Positions 1-6,714 of a stretch of 7,110 nucleotides of DNA are shown here, one piece after another. The notes beneath the pieces are model-generated. The model made no database searches, had not been told where the DNA came from, and worked only from the letters and a program-made list of their open reading frames with translations. Both the position numbers and the translations under genes were made by a program. Position 1 is the first letter of the stretch; every line of letters starts with the position of its first letter. Origin of the DNA: Akkermansia muciniphila (lineage in GTDB: Bacteria > Verrucomicrobiota > Verrucomicrobiia > Verrucomicrobiales > Akkermansiaceae); assembly GCA_945870545.1 (NCBI GenBank), contig CAMBTF010000085.1, positions 1-7,110 of the forward strand, in the 5' to 3' direction.

Positions 1-554
<554 letters not shown>

Positions 555-563
555 GGCTAGTAG

Positions 564-582
564 CCGCCGAGGTTCGCGGCGG
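564..582 (-). other. Small GC-rich stem-loop just upstream of the leuC start
   Basis: The arms CCGCCG and CGGCGG form a perfect 6-bp GC stem around a 7-nt loop. The proximal arm ends 9 nt before the leuC ATG, so in the mRNA the stem would occupy the place where a Shine-Dalgarno sequence normally sits. No T-run follows it, so it is not an intrinsic terminator. It might affect translation initiation, but short GC-only repeats also occur by chance in GC-rich DNA. Confidence 0.3.
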
Positions 583-643
583 GGCGGGAAGATGGATAGG
601 CGGCGGGGAAACTTCAACCCTCAAAACCCAATTTTCCCATGAA

Positions 644-667
644 GCCCAACGGTGCCAGATCTTGGGC
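644..667 (-). other. Inverted repeat in the leuC leader
   Basis: GCCCAA (644-649) and TTGGGC (662-667) are perfect inverted repeats separated by 12 nt. They could form a 6-bp hairpin in the leader transcript or be a dyad bound by a regulator. No poly-T tract follows directly. The function is unknown and chance occurrence is possible. Confidence 0.25.
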
Positions 668-740
668 ATAGATCGTTTATGAAAAGTTCTGTTCGTAACG
701 GAGAGCAAGCATGAATGGGAATGGATGCAAGCCTCTCGGG

Positions 741-762
741 AAAAAATCCCAGATGCGGGATT
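741..762 (-). terminator. Probable rho-independent terminator after ftsW
   Basis: On the minus strand AATCCC, a 6-nt loop GCATCT and GGGATT form a 6-bp stem that runs straight into a T tract; the T's shared with the stem give six in a row (746-741). The hairpin begins at the last base of the ftsW TGA codon. The stem has only three G-C pairs, so it is weak, but its position at the end of the gene run and before an unrelated gene supports termination of the mur-ftsW transcript here. Confidence 0.6.
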
Positions 763-1910
763 CACAGCCGGACGGCGAGGCGCACTTCCTTACCAAGCGG
801 GAAAGCCTTGGCGACGGGGACCTGGGAGCGGCGGTGGATGCCAATGAGTAGGCCGACGGCGGCGAGGCTGAAGACGAGGCTGGTGCCGCCGTAGCTGACG
901 AAGGGGAGCGGGAGGCCGTCATTGGGGAGGACGGCGGTGGTGACGCCGATGTTCACCATGGCGGGGACGACGATGACGCAGGTGAGTCCGAGGGCGATGC
1001 AGCGCTCGAAAATCTGCCGCGCCTGTAGCGCGATACCGATGCCGCCGACCGCGATCGCGACGTAGCAGACGACCACGCCGAGCGTGGCGGGTAGGCCGAG
1101 TTCCTCGCCCACAACGGGGAAGATGAAATCGATATGAGCGAAGGTGAGCGTGCCGAATTTCTCCACCCCGTTGCCAAGACCTACGCCCCACGGGCCGCCG
1201 TTGCCGAGGGCGAGCAGGGCCCGCCATTGCTGCATCCCGCGATCAAGCTGGTGGACGGGGTTTTCCAAATCAAGCCATGCCTCGATGCGGCCCCAGCGGT
1301 TCGGGTTGTTGTACACGAACCACGCCGCGCCGGCCATCGCGGCGAGGGCGGTGGGAACCATATAAATCAGCCGGGTGCCCACGCAGAACATCACCGCGCC
1401 GACAGCGACGCTGAGCGAAAGCGCGGTGCCCACATCCGTTTCCGCTGCAATCAGGCCGATGGGGATGACGATGATCGCACCCGGAAGCACGAAGCCGCGC
1501 CAGAAGGTCTGCACCTCCGTCTGCCAGCGTGTGAACCACAAAGCGAGCGCGATCACGATCACCATTTTCGCCGCCTCGGAAGGCTGGAACTGGCCGACGA
1601 TGGGAAACTTGATCCAACGCTTCGAGCCGAATTCCTCAATGCCGATGCCAGGGATAAAACAAAGGGCAAGCAGGATGCAGCTGGCTACATAAGCGGCTGG
1701 CGTGAGTTTGCGAATCCAGTCGCCGGGGACTTTCGCCATGCCGACGGCGGCTACCAGGCCAAGCGCGATCATAACCGCTTGCCGCGTGACGAAGTGGTAG
1801 GGGTTCTCCATTCCTCGCACCCACACGCCCGTGCTGGCGAGCATGACCAGCCCGAGTCCGCATAGGAGCGCGACGGCAATGATCAGGAGCGTGGAACTAT
1901 GTCTCAGCAC
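762..1910 (-). CDS. ftsW: Septal peptidoglycan glycosyltransferase FtsW (SEDS family)
   Basis: FtsW polymerises lipid II into glycan strands at the division septum together with a class B penicillin-binding protein, and sits in the inner membrane. The 382-residue product is very hydrophobic, with about nine to ten membrane segments, in line with the family (about 360-420). SEDS motifs are present in order: FQPSEAAKM (108-116), ETDVGTALSL (157-166), WGVGLGNGVEKFG (241-253), AHIDFIFPVVGEELG (258-272) and GLPLPFVSYGGTSL (332-345). D261 in HIDFIF aligns by motif with the catalytic aspartate of E. coli FtsW (D297). The start is GTG at 1910-1908, placing the first membrane segment (residues 7-25) as expected; no Shine-Dalgarno sequence is seen. 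The gene lies 55 nt after the LysM gene and ends at a terminator. RodA or SpoVE are alternative SEDS members, but the mraY-murD context favours FtsW. Several usually invariant motif residues differ (see findings). Confidence 0.93.
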   Translation of the reverse strand: MLRHSSTLLIIAVALLCGLGLVMLASTGVWVRGMENPYHFVTRQAVMIALGLVAAVGMAKVPGDWIRKLTPAAYVASCILLALCFIPGIGIEEFGSKRWIKFPIVGQFQPSEAAKMVIVIALALWFTRWQTEVQTFWRGFVLPGAIIVIPIGLIAAETDVGTALSLSVAVGAVMFCVGTRLIYMVPTALAAMAGAAWFVYNNPNRWGRIEAWLDLENPVHQLDRGMQQWRALLALGNGGPWGVGLGNGVEKFGTLTFAHIDFIFPVVGEELGLPATLGVVVCYVAIAVGGIGIALQARQIFERCIALGLTCVIVVPAMVNIGVTTAVLPNDGLPLPFVSYGGTSLVFSLAAVGLLIGIHRRSQVPVAKAFPLGKEVRLAVRL

Positions 1911-1926
1911 TTGTTAAAAATTACTC

Positions 1927-1937
1927 GGAAATTTTCC
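1927..1937. repeat. 11-bp palindrome in the LysM-ftsW gap
   Basis: GGAAATTTTCC is an inverted repeat with 5-bp arms around one central base, in the 55-nt gap ahead of ftsW. It could be an operator half-turn or a chance AT-rich dyad. No convincing promoter elements were found beside it, so the role is unknown. Confidence 0.25.
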
Positions 1938-1950
1938 CGCAGGGATACAA

Positions 1951-1980
1951 GAAACTTTAGGAAACTTAAGGAAGCTTGAG
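1951..1980. repeat. Three tandem 10-bp repeats spanning the LysM stop codon
   Basis: Three contiguous decamers on the plus strand read GAAACTTTAG, GAAACTTAAG and GAAGCTTGAG. The first two differ at one position and the last two at two positions. The block covers the final four codons and stop of the LysM gene (LKLP-stop) and continues 15 nt into the gap before ftsW. The 10-bp period is close to one helical turn. Origin by slippage or a binding-site cluster are both possible; neither is shown. Confidence 0.5.
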
Positions 1981-2751
1981 CAGTTGTCCGATCTTCAATT
2001 TGGTCGGATCGGTGATATTGTTGACGGCCATGAGTTCCTGCTGGCTGACCTTGTATTGATTCGAGATGCGCCAGATGTTCTCGCCGGATTTCACGGTGTG
2101 CGTGCGGCCGGAGCCGACGGGCGTGGCGCGCGGGATATCCCCGTCACTCTGGCTGACGGTGGGGCGGATGAGCTGCGCGGCATCGGTTTCAACAGGAGGA
2201 AGGATTTCCACGAGACCGAGGTCGGCGTCGCTGGGGGTTCCCTGGTCCCTAATTGCGGAAACCTCGGGCGGCATCTCGGCGACAATGCGCTGGCTCTGTG
2301 GGATGCGGAGCACGACACCCGCGCGGATGTCCGTGCCCGAGTTCATATCACGCAGCTCGCTTTCCTTGACGTTATGCTTCGCGGCGATGATCGAGTAGTT
2401 ATCGCCTTTTTTCACCATGTAGGGCTTGTCGCCGCCGCTGAGCACGGGGAGATGGTTGCTGGGCCGGGCAGCGGCGGGTGTTTCCACCAAGGATGCCGAG
2501 GCGGTGCTTTCGGGCGCGGAAGTGCGACCCGACAGGTATTGCTTGTGGATGAAGATCATGCCGATCGCCACGATGTGGATGGCGAAAATGATCGTGAGCG
2601 AACGGGAGATATTGATGCCGCCCTCGTCCATCTCATCGGCTGTTGGCGCGGCGGCGGCACGCTGCTTCTTCGGCTTCGCCTTGTTGAAGAGGCGTGCATA
2701 AAGGGTTTTGCGGACGGGTTGGCGGCGGGTGGGGATGCGGTCGTTATTCAT
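1966..2751 (-). CDS. Inner-membrane-anchored protein with two LysM domains
   Basis: This 261-residue protein probably anchors or senses peptidoglycan from the inner membrane. It has a basic cytoplasmic N-terminus (residues 1-30, with RRQPVRK and KAKPKKQR), an Ala-rich and acidic segment (32-44), one membrane segment (about 50-69, LTIIFAIHIVAIGMIFI), then a periplasmic part. LysM 1 spans about 110-151 (YMVKKGDNYSIIAAKHNV to VVLRIP) and LysM 2 about 217-260 (HTVKSGENIWRISNQYKV to GQLLKLP). They are joined by a proline- and acid-rich linker (152-216). LysM domains bind GlcNAc-containing glycans. No catalytic domain (M23, NlpC/P60, amidase) is present and no lipobox is visible, so it is not a complete NlpD-type protein. 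The ATG at 2751 lies 24 nt after the murD stop and 55 nt separate its end from ftsW, so co-transcription is likely. A division-linked scaffold or regulator role is inferred from context. No gene symbol is given because I do not recognise a named orthologue. Confidence 0.88.
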   Translation of the reverse strand: MNNDRIPTRRQPVRKTLYARLFNKAKPKKQRAAAAPTADEMDEGGINISRSLTIIFAIHIVAIGMIFIHKQYLSGRTSAPESTASASLVETPAAARPSNHLPVLSGGDKPYMVKKGDNYSIIAAKHNVKESELRDMNSGTDIRAGVVLRIPQSQRIVAEMPPEVSAIRDQGTPSDADLGLVEILPPVETDAAQLIRPTVSQSDGDIPRATPVGSGRTHTVKSGENIWRISNQYKVSQQELMAVNNITDPTKLKIGQLLKLP

Positions 2752-2775
2752 GGTTTTGCGGGTGTGAGTCGGGGT

Positions 2776-4095
2776 TTAACTAAGCTGGTGGACGAGGTCA
2801 CGGAAGGTGTCGCCGCGCTGCTCGTATCCGTTGAATTGGTCGAAGGAGGATGTTCCGGGAGAGAGCAAAACCGTCGATCCGCGCGGCGCGAGCGAGCGAG
2901 CTGTATGGAGCGCCTCCGATAAGGTGGAGACGGCGGTGGTCGGTACGGCAGTGTTGAAAAGCGCCGCGAGGGGGCGCGCGATCTGGCCGAAGGTGACGGC
3001 GGAAATCGTCTGCCGTCCGAGCATCGGAAGCAGCGGAGAGTAGTCGAGCCCCTTGTCCTTCCCTCCCGCGATGAGGACGACGGGACGGTTCTGCGAGCGC
3101 AGCGCGCATTGCAGCGCGTGAAGGTTCGTTGCTTTGGAGTCGTTGAGATATTCGACTCCATCGAGGGTGCGGATCAGCTCGCAGCGGTGTGGTGGCGGCG
3201 AGTAGCCGTGCAGCGCGGCGGGCATGAGCGAAGGCGAAATCCCGTAGGCTATGCACGCGGCCATCGCCGCCATCGCGTTTTCTGCGTTGTGCAGGCCGCG
3301 CAGGGAGGTTTCCGCCTCAAGGTCGAGCAAGATCCTTCCGCCCTGGATGATGGTGATGCCGTCGGAAAAGAAATCCGCCTCGCGAGTTTCCGTGGAGAAC
3401 GTGATCACATTGGGAATGAGTTCGCCGAGTTCCTCGCCATGCCGCATGACCACCGTGTCCTCGGCGGTTTGGTTTTCGAAAATCCGCATCTTGGCTTTCT
3501 TGTAGGCCGCGAGGGTCGGGTAGCGGTCCATGTGGTCGGGCGCAAAATTCAGCCAGATGGAAACACGGGGACGGAGATCCTCGATGGTCTCGAGCTGGAA
3601 GGAGGAAAGCTCCAGTGCCACAGCGGCGGGAACCTCCGGGGATAGGACAATTTCCGATAAAGGCGCGCCGTAGTTTCCGCAGGGTGTGCCGCCGAGACCC
3701 GCCTCCTTGAGTATCTGGGAAACGAGTTCCGTAGTGGTGGTCTTGCCGTTCGTGCCGGTGATGCCGATCATGCCACCCGCATAGTAGTGCGATGCGAACT
3801 CCGTCTCGCCGATCATCTTCGTTTTCGCCGCGAACGCCTGAACGAGCGGCGAATAAGTGTCGATGCCAGGGCTGATGACGATGAGATCGGCGAAGAAATC
3901 TTCCGCGTCGGAGATTTTCATCTCGGGATGGATTTGCACGCCGGAGGGAAGGTTCTCGAAAGCGCAAGAGCCGCCCTGATCCCAGACCGAAACCACCGCA
4001 CCCTCACGCAGGGCCAGCGCGGCGGCGGCACGCCCGGAGCGCCCGGCTCCGAAGACGGCGATATGTTTTCCGGTGATGTTGAATGGTTCTTTCAA
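2776..4095 (-). CDS. murD: UDP-N-acetylmuramoyl-L-alanine--D-glutamate ligase
   Basis: MurD adds D-glutamate to UDP-MurNAc-L-Ala using ATP, in the cytoplasm. The 439 residues match the family length (E. coli 438). Domain order is an N-terminal UDP-binding Rossmann-like domain (VFGAGRSG, 14-21; SPGIDTYSP, 75-83), a central ATPase domain with P-loop GITGTNGKTTTTE (111-123), ELSSFQLE (162-169) and LNFAPDHMDRY (182-192), and a C-terminal domain with NDSKATN (318-324), AGGKDKG (343-349) and LSPGTSSFDQFNGYEQRGDT (411-430). K202 in AKMRIFENQ matches the carbamylated lysine K198 of E. coli MurD. The start is TTG at 4095-4093, 4 nt after the mraY stop; the next in-frame ATG would remove the whole UDP-binding region (M59), so TTG is preferred. 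This spacing suggests translational coupling with mraY. Confidence 0.96.
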   Translation of the reverse strand: MKEPFNITGKHIAVFGAGRSGRAAAALALREGAVVSVWDQGGSCAFENLPSGVQIHPEMKISDAEDFFADLIVISPGIDTYSPLVQAFAAKTKMIGETEFASHYYAGGMIGITGTNGKTTTTELVSQILKEAGLGGTPCGNYGAPLSEIVLSPEVPAAVALELSSFQLETIEDLRPRVSIWLNFAPDHMDRYPTLAAYKKAKMRIFENQTAEDTVVMRHGEELGELIPNVITFSTETREADFFSDGITIIQGGRILLDLEAETSLRGLHNAENAMAAMAACIAYGISPSLMPAALHGYSPPPHRCELIRTLDGVEYLNDSKATNLHALQCALRSQNRPVVLIAGGKDKGLDYSPLLPMLGRQTISAVTFGQIARPLAALFNTAVPTTAVSTLSEALHTARSLAPRGSTVLLSPGTSSFDQFNGYEQRGDTFRDLVHQLS

Positions 4096-4099
4096 GGTT

Positions 4100-5317
4100 T
4101 CAGGCGATTTTGAGGAGAGCCAACCCGAAGAGGGCGAGCATGATGGAAAGGATCCAGAAGCGGATGATGACCTGGGACTCGTGCCAGCCGAGCAACTCGA
4201 AGTGATGGTGGATGGGAGCCATCTTGAAGATGCGCTTTTTGCGGAGCTTGAAGGAGCCGACCTGGAGCATGACGGAAAGCGCCTCCGCGACGAAGACGCC
4301 GCCGATGATCACCAGCAGTAGCTCCTGTTTCACGCAGATCGCAGCAGTGCCCAGTGCGCCGCCGATGGCGAGCGATCCGGTGTCACCCATGAAGACCTTT
4401 GCCGGGTGGCAGTTAAACCAGAGGAAACCGAACGCCGCTCCTGCTAGTGCCATCAGAAAAACTGCGAGCTCACCGATGTAGCGATTGTGCGGGATGACAA
4501 GATAATCGGTGGCCATGAAAAAGTGACCCGCGAGGTAGGCGAGTAGCGAGTAACTCAGCGCGACCGAGATCGTGCAACCAGCGGCGAGTCCGTCGAGTCC
4601 ATCGGTGAGGTTCACCGCATTCGAGCAACCGATGATGATCAGTACAAAGAACGGGATGACGAGAATGCCGAGGCTGACGATGGGGGTCTTGATCAGCGGG
4701 AAACAGATATCGCCGATCGCGATCCGCATGTCACCAAGGCGGAAGCCGGCGGCGTTGTCAGCCACCTGATCCGCCGTCGCTCCGAAGCCGGAAATCTCCG
4801 TTTTGAAATAGATGAAACAAGCGGCGATGAGGGCGATCACGAACTGCCAGAACAACTTCGTGCGGCTGGAGACGCCGTCGGAGTTTTTCTTTTTCACCTT
4901 CGTGTAATCGTCAACGAAACCAAGCAGGCCGCAGGCACACATCGTGCAGGCGCAAACGGCGACGAACGGATTGAAGATCCGCGCGCAGATGAGGGTGGAG
5001 ACCAGGACGCTGGCAATGATGAGCACGCCGCCCATCGTCGGGGTTCCGATTTTGCCGCCGTGCAGTTCGGCGAGCTTGTGGACTTCCTCGGCGGTGCGGA
5101 TCGGCTGGCCGACCTTGAGCGAGATGAGTTTCCGGATGATGCGCGGGCCGATGAGGATCGAGATCACGAACGCAAGCAGTCCCGCGGTGGCAGCGCGGAA
5201 CGTGACGTATTGGAAAAGGTTCAGGAAAGAAAAGGTATGCGCCCAGCCATCTTTGTCGCCGGCGGCGATCTCAGCTTGGTGGGCGGCGTACCAAAAATCG
5301 TAGATGGCGGTCAGCAT
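4100..5317 (-). CDS. mraY: Phospho-N-acetylmuramoyl-pentapeptide transferase (lipid I synthase)
   Basis: MraY transfers phospho-MurNAc-pentapeptide from UDP to undecaprenyl phosphate, making lipid I on the cytoplasmic face of the inner membrane with Mg2+. The polytopic 405-residue protein carries all family signatures: GTPTMGGVLI (91-100), the aspartate pair in FVDDYTK (134-140), NAVNLTDGLDGLA (233-245), GDTGS (311-315) and the MraY-specific MAPIHHHFE (366-374). It is about 45 residues longer than E. coli MraY (360). Most of the excess is an N-terminal extension of roughly a dozen residues or more and an enlarged periplasmic loop between the fourth and fifth membrane segments (about 173-210). 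The ATG at 5317-5315 overlaps the murF stop by 7 nt (ATGCTGA), and the next gene, murD, starts 4 nt after the stop. WecA-type relatives are excluded by the HHHFE motif. Confidence 0.97.
   Translation of the reverse strand: MLTAIYDFWYAAHQAEIAAGDKDGWAHTFSFLNLFQYVTFRAATAGLLAFVISILIGPRIIRKLISLKVGQPIRTAEEVHKLAELHGGKIGTPTMGGVLIIASVLVSTLICARIFNPFVAVCACTMCACGLLGFVDDYTKVKKKNSDGVSSRTKLFWQFVIALIAACFIYFKTEISGFGATADQVADNAAGFRLGDMRIAIGDICFPLIKTPIVSLGILVIPFFVLIIIGCSNAVNLTDGLDGLAAGCTISVALSYSLLAYLAGHFFMATDYLVIPHNRYIGELAVFLMALAGAAFGFLWFNCHPAKVFMGDTGSLAIGGALGTAAICVKQELLLVIIGGVFVAEALSVMLQVGSFKLRKKRIFKMAPIHHHFELLGWHESQVIIRFWILSIMLALFGLALLKIA
5311..5317 (-). other. murF/mraY start-stop overlap
   Basis: The heptamer ATGCTGA holds the mraY ATG and the murF TGA in different frames. 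No Shine-Dalgarno sequence is visible upstream of the mraY start (the preceding bases are pyrimidine-rich), so mraY is likely translated by ribosomes finishing murF. Coupling is inferred from the arrangement. Confidence 0.6.
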
Positions 5318-6672
5318 GCGGTGGGAAAGGCGGTTTGGAGGACTTTTTCGATGGCGGCGGTGCGACTGCCCTTGAAAAGGATCACGTCACCGGGATTGGA
5401 ATTTTCGCGCAGCCATTCGGCTGCGGCGTGGATGTCCGCGAAGTGGGGCGCTCTGCCTGCGGTGGCGATTCCTTCCGCGCCTTCGCCCACGGCGATCAGG
5501 CGCAGCCCCTTCGCGGCGGCGAGCTTGCCGATGCGTGAATGCGCGGCCTCGGCATGGACTCCTAGCTCACCCATTTTCCCGAGTACGACGATGCGCTGCG
5601 CTCCCTCCGTAACTTGCATTTCCGCGAGCGTTTCGATGGCCGCCTCCATGGATTCCGGATTCGCGTTGTATGTGTCGTCGAGGAGGGTGATGCCCTCCCA
5701 ATTGATCTGGCGTAAACGGCCCGTAGTGAGCTTCACCGAGGAAAGGCCGACCGCGATTTTTTCCGCCGGGATACCGAGTCTCCAGCCGACGGCGGCGGCG
5801 AGCAGGGCGTTGGTGACCATGTGCTTGCCCAGGACGGGGATGAACACGTCGCAGGTTTCCTCGCCTTCAATGATCAGATCGAAGCGTGTGCCATCGGCCT
5901 GCGGGCGGATGTTCTCAGCACGGACGATACCGCGTCCGTTGCCGACGGGGATCAAGCGGGCGCGGGTGCGGGCACGGAAGTATTCGTTGAAATCACAAGC
6001 GGCGGGCGTGAAGAGCAGGCCGTCCTCGGGAAGGTAGCGGGCGAGCGTCCCTTTCTCCTCGGCGATAGCCTCGCGCGTGCCGAGGAACTCGATGTGGGCG
6101 CTGCCGATGTTGGTGATGATGCCGTATTTCGGGCGGGCGATTTCGCAAAGGGGCGACAGCTCGCCGCTGTGGTTCATGCCGATCTCGTAAATGGCGGCGG
6201 TGTGCTCCTTTTCCGTGGCCAATACGGTGAGCGGGAGGCCGATGTGGTTGTTTAGGTTGCCCTTCGTCGCGTTTACGTGGAAAGCCTGCGAGAGCACGGC
6301 GGTGGTGAAATCCTTGGTCGATGTCTTGCCGTTCGATCCGGTGATGCAGACCACCGGGATGTCGAGCTGGCTGCGCCACCAATGCGCAAGCCGCTGGAGG
6401 GCGAAGAGCGTATCCGGCACCTCGATGACCGCCTTGCCGGCGGGCACTTCGCCGCTTTTCCAGGAATGTACTACGGCCACCGTAGCACCGCCCTTGAGCG
6501 CCGCCTCCGCGTAGAGGTCACCGTTGAAATTTTCACCCTTCAGCGCAAAGAACAGGCCGCCGGGTTCCGGCTTGCGGGAGTCCGTGAAAACCTTGCGCAA
6601 GACGACATCGCCCGCGTCCCCGATGAGCGGGGCGCCGAGGATTTCGCTGATTTGTCGAGCGGTGGATTGCAT
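5311..6672 (-). CDS. murF: UDP-N-acetylmuramoyl-tripeptide--D-alanyl-D-alanine ligase
   Basis: MurF joins D-Ala-D-Ala to the UDP-MurNAc-tripeptide using ATP, the last cytoplasmic step before MraY. The 453 residues match E. coli MurF (452). The N-terminal substrate domain has FTDSRKPEPGGLFFALKGEN (29-48). The central ATPase domain has P-loop ITGSNGKTSTKDF (110-122), KGNLNNHIGLPLT (137-149), YEIGMNHSGEL (162-172), TNIGSAHIEFLG (187-198) and EEKGTL (205-210), whose lysine is the likely carbamylated residue. The C-terminal domain has DDTYNANPESM (332-342), VLGKMGELG (363-371) and FKGSRTAAIEKV (433-444). The YNANPxSM and MGELG motifs separate it from MurE. The ATG at 6672-6670 gives a standard N-terminus; upstream there is only a weak GAGA. 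It lies 42 nt after murE. Confidence 0.97.
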   Translation of the reverse strand: MQSTARQISEILGAPLIGDAGDVVLRKVFTDSRKPEPGGLFFALKGENFNGDLYAEAALKGGATVAVVHSWKSGEVPAGKAVIEVPDTLFALQRLAHWWRSQLDIPVVCITGSNGKTSTKDFTTAVLSQAFHVNATKGNLNNHIGLPLTVLATEKEHTAAIYEIGMNHSGELSPLCEIARPKYGIITNIGSAHIEFLGTREAIAEEKGTLARYLPEDGLLFTPAACDFNEYFRARTRARLIPVGNGRGIVRAENIRPQADGTRFDLIIEGEETCDVFIPVLGKHMVTNALLAAAVGWRLGIPAEKIAVGLSSVKLTTGRLRQINWEGITLLDDTYNANPESMEAAIETLAEMQVTEGAQRIVVLGKMGELGVHAEAAHSRIGKLAAAKGLRLIAVGEGAEGIATAGRAPHFADIHAAAEWLRENSNPGDVILFKGSRTAAIEKVLQTAFPTAC

Positions 6673-6688
6673 GGTCTCTATAGGTCGA

Positions 6689-6711
6689 GATTCGGACGGA
6701 AAGGATTCGGA
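6689..6711. repeat. 8-bp direct repeat between murE and murF
   Basis: GATTCGGA occurs at 6689-6696 and again at 6704-6711, a 15-bp period, in the 42-nt gap between the murE stop and murF start. It is short, and no promoter or dyad symmetry accompanies it, so chance is a fair explanation. Confidence 0.3.
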
Positions 6712-6714
6712 TTT

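Larger units (their letters stand above)
555..740 (-). promoter_or_regulatory. Leader / promoter region of leuC
   Basis: This non-coding stretch between the ftsW terminator and the leuC start should contain the leuC promoter and 5' leader. No strong promoter is visible. The best sigma70-like candidate on the minus strand is TTGCTC (708-703) with TTTCAT (684-679) and an 18-nt spacer, a poor match to consensus. The stretch also holds an 11-codon mini-ORF, MLALRYEQNFS (712-677, TAA stop), and two small inverted repeats listed separately. The mini-ORF has only two leucines, no ribosome binding site, and would lie mostly upstream of a transcript from the candidate promoter, so it is not a convincing leucine attenuation peptide. 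I see no T-box or other known riboswitch pattern. That this is a leader is inferred from position. Confidence 0.45.

Noticed and set aside
677..712. MLALRYEQNFS as a leucine attenuation peptide
   Set aside because: Only two leucines, no ribosome binding site and no terminator/antiterminator pair visible downstream.
1134..1865. Plus-strand open frame of 243 codons opposite ftsW
   Set aside because: It lies antisense to clear FtsW motifs and its composition (Arg, His, Glu, Gly-rich, no recognisable domain) is typical of a shadow frame in GC-rich coding DNA.
1911..1965. Dedicated ftsW promoter in the gap after the LysM gene
   Set aside because: No -35/-10 pair with acceptable match and spacing could be found; the gap is also compatible with read-through from upstream.
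1984..2922. Plus-strand open frame of 312 codons opposite the LysM gene and the end of murD
   Set aside because: It spans two genes with solid domain evidence on the other strand and shows no domain or motif of its own.
5060..6037. Plus-strand open frame of 325 codons opposite mraY and murF
   Set aside because: It is antisense to conserved MraY and MurF motifs and its Ser/Arg/Pro-rich product resembles no family.
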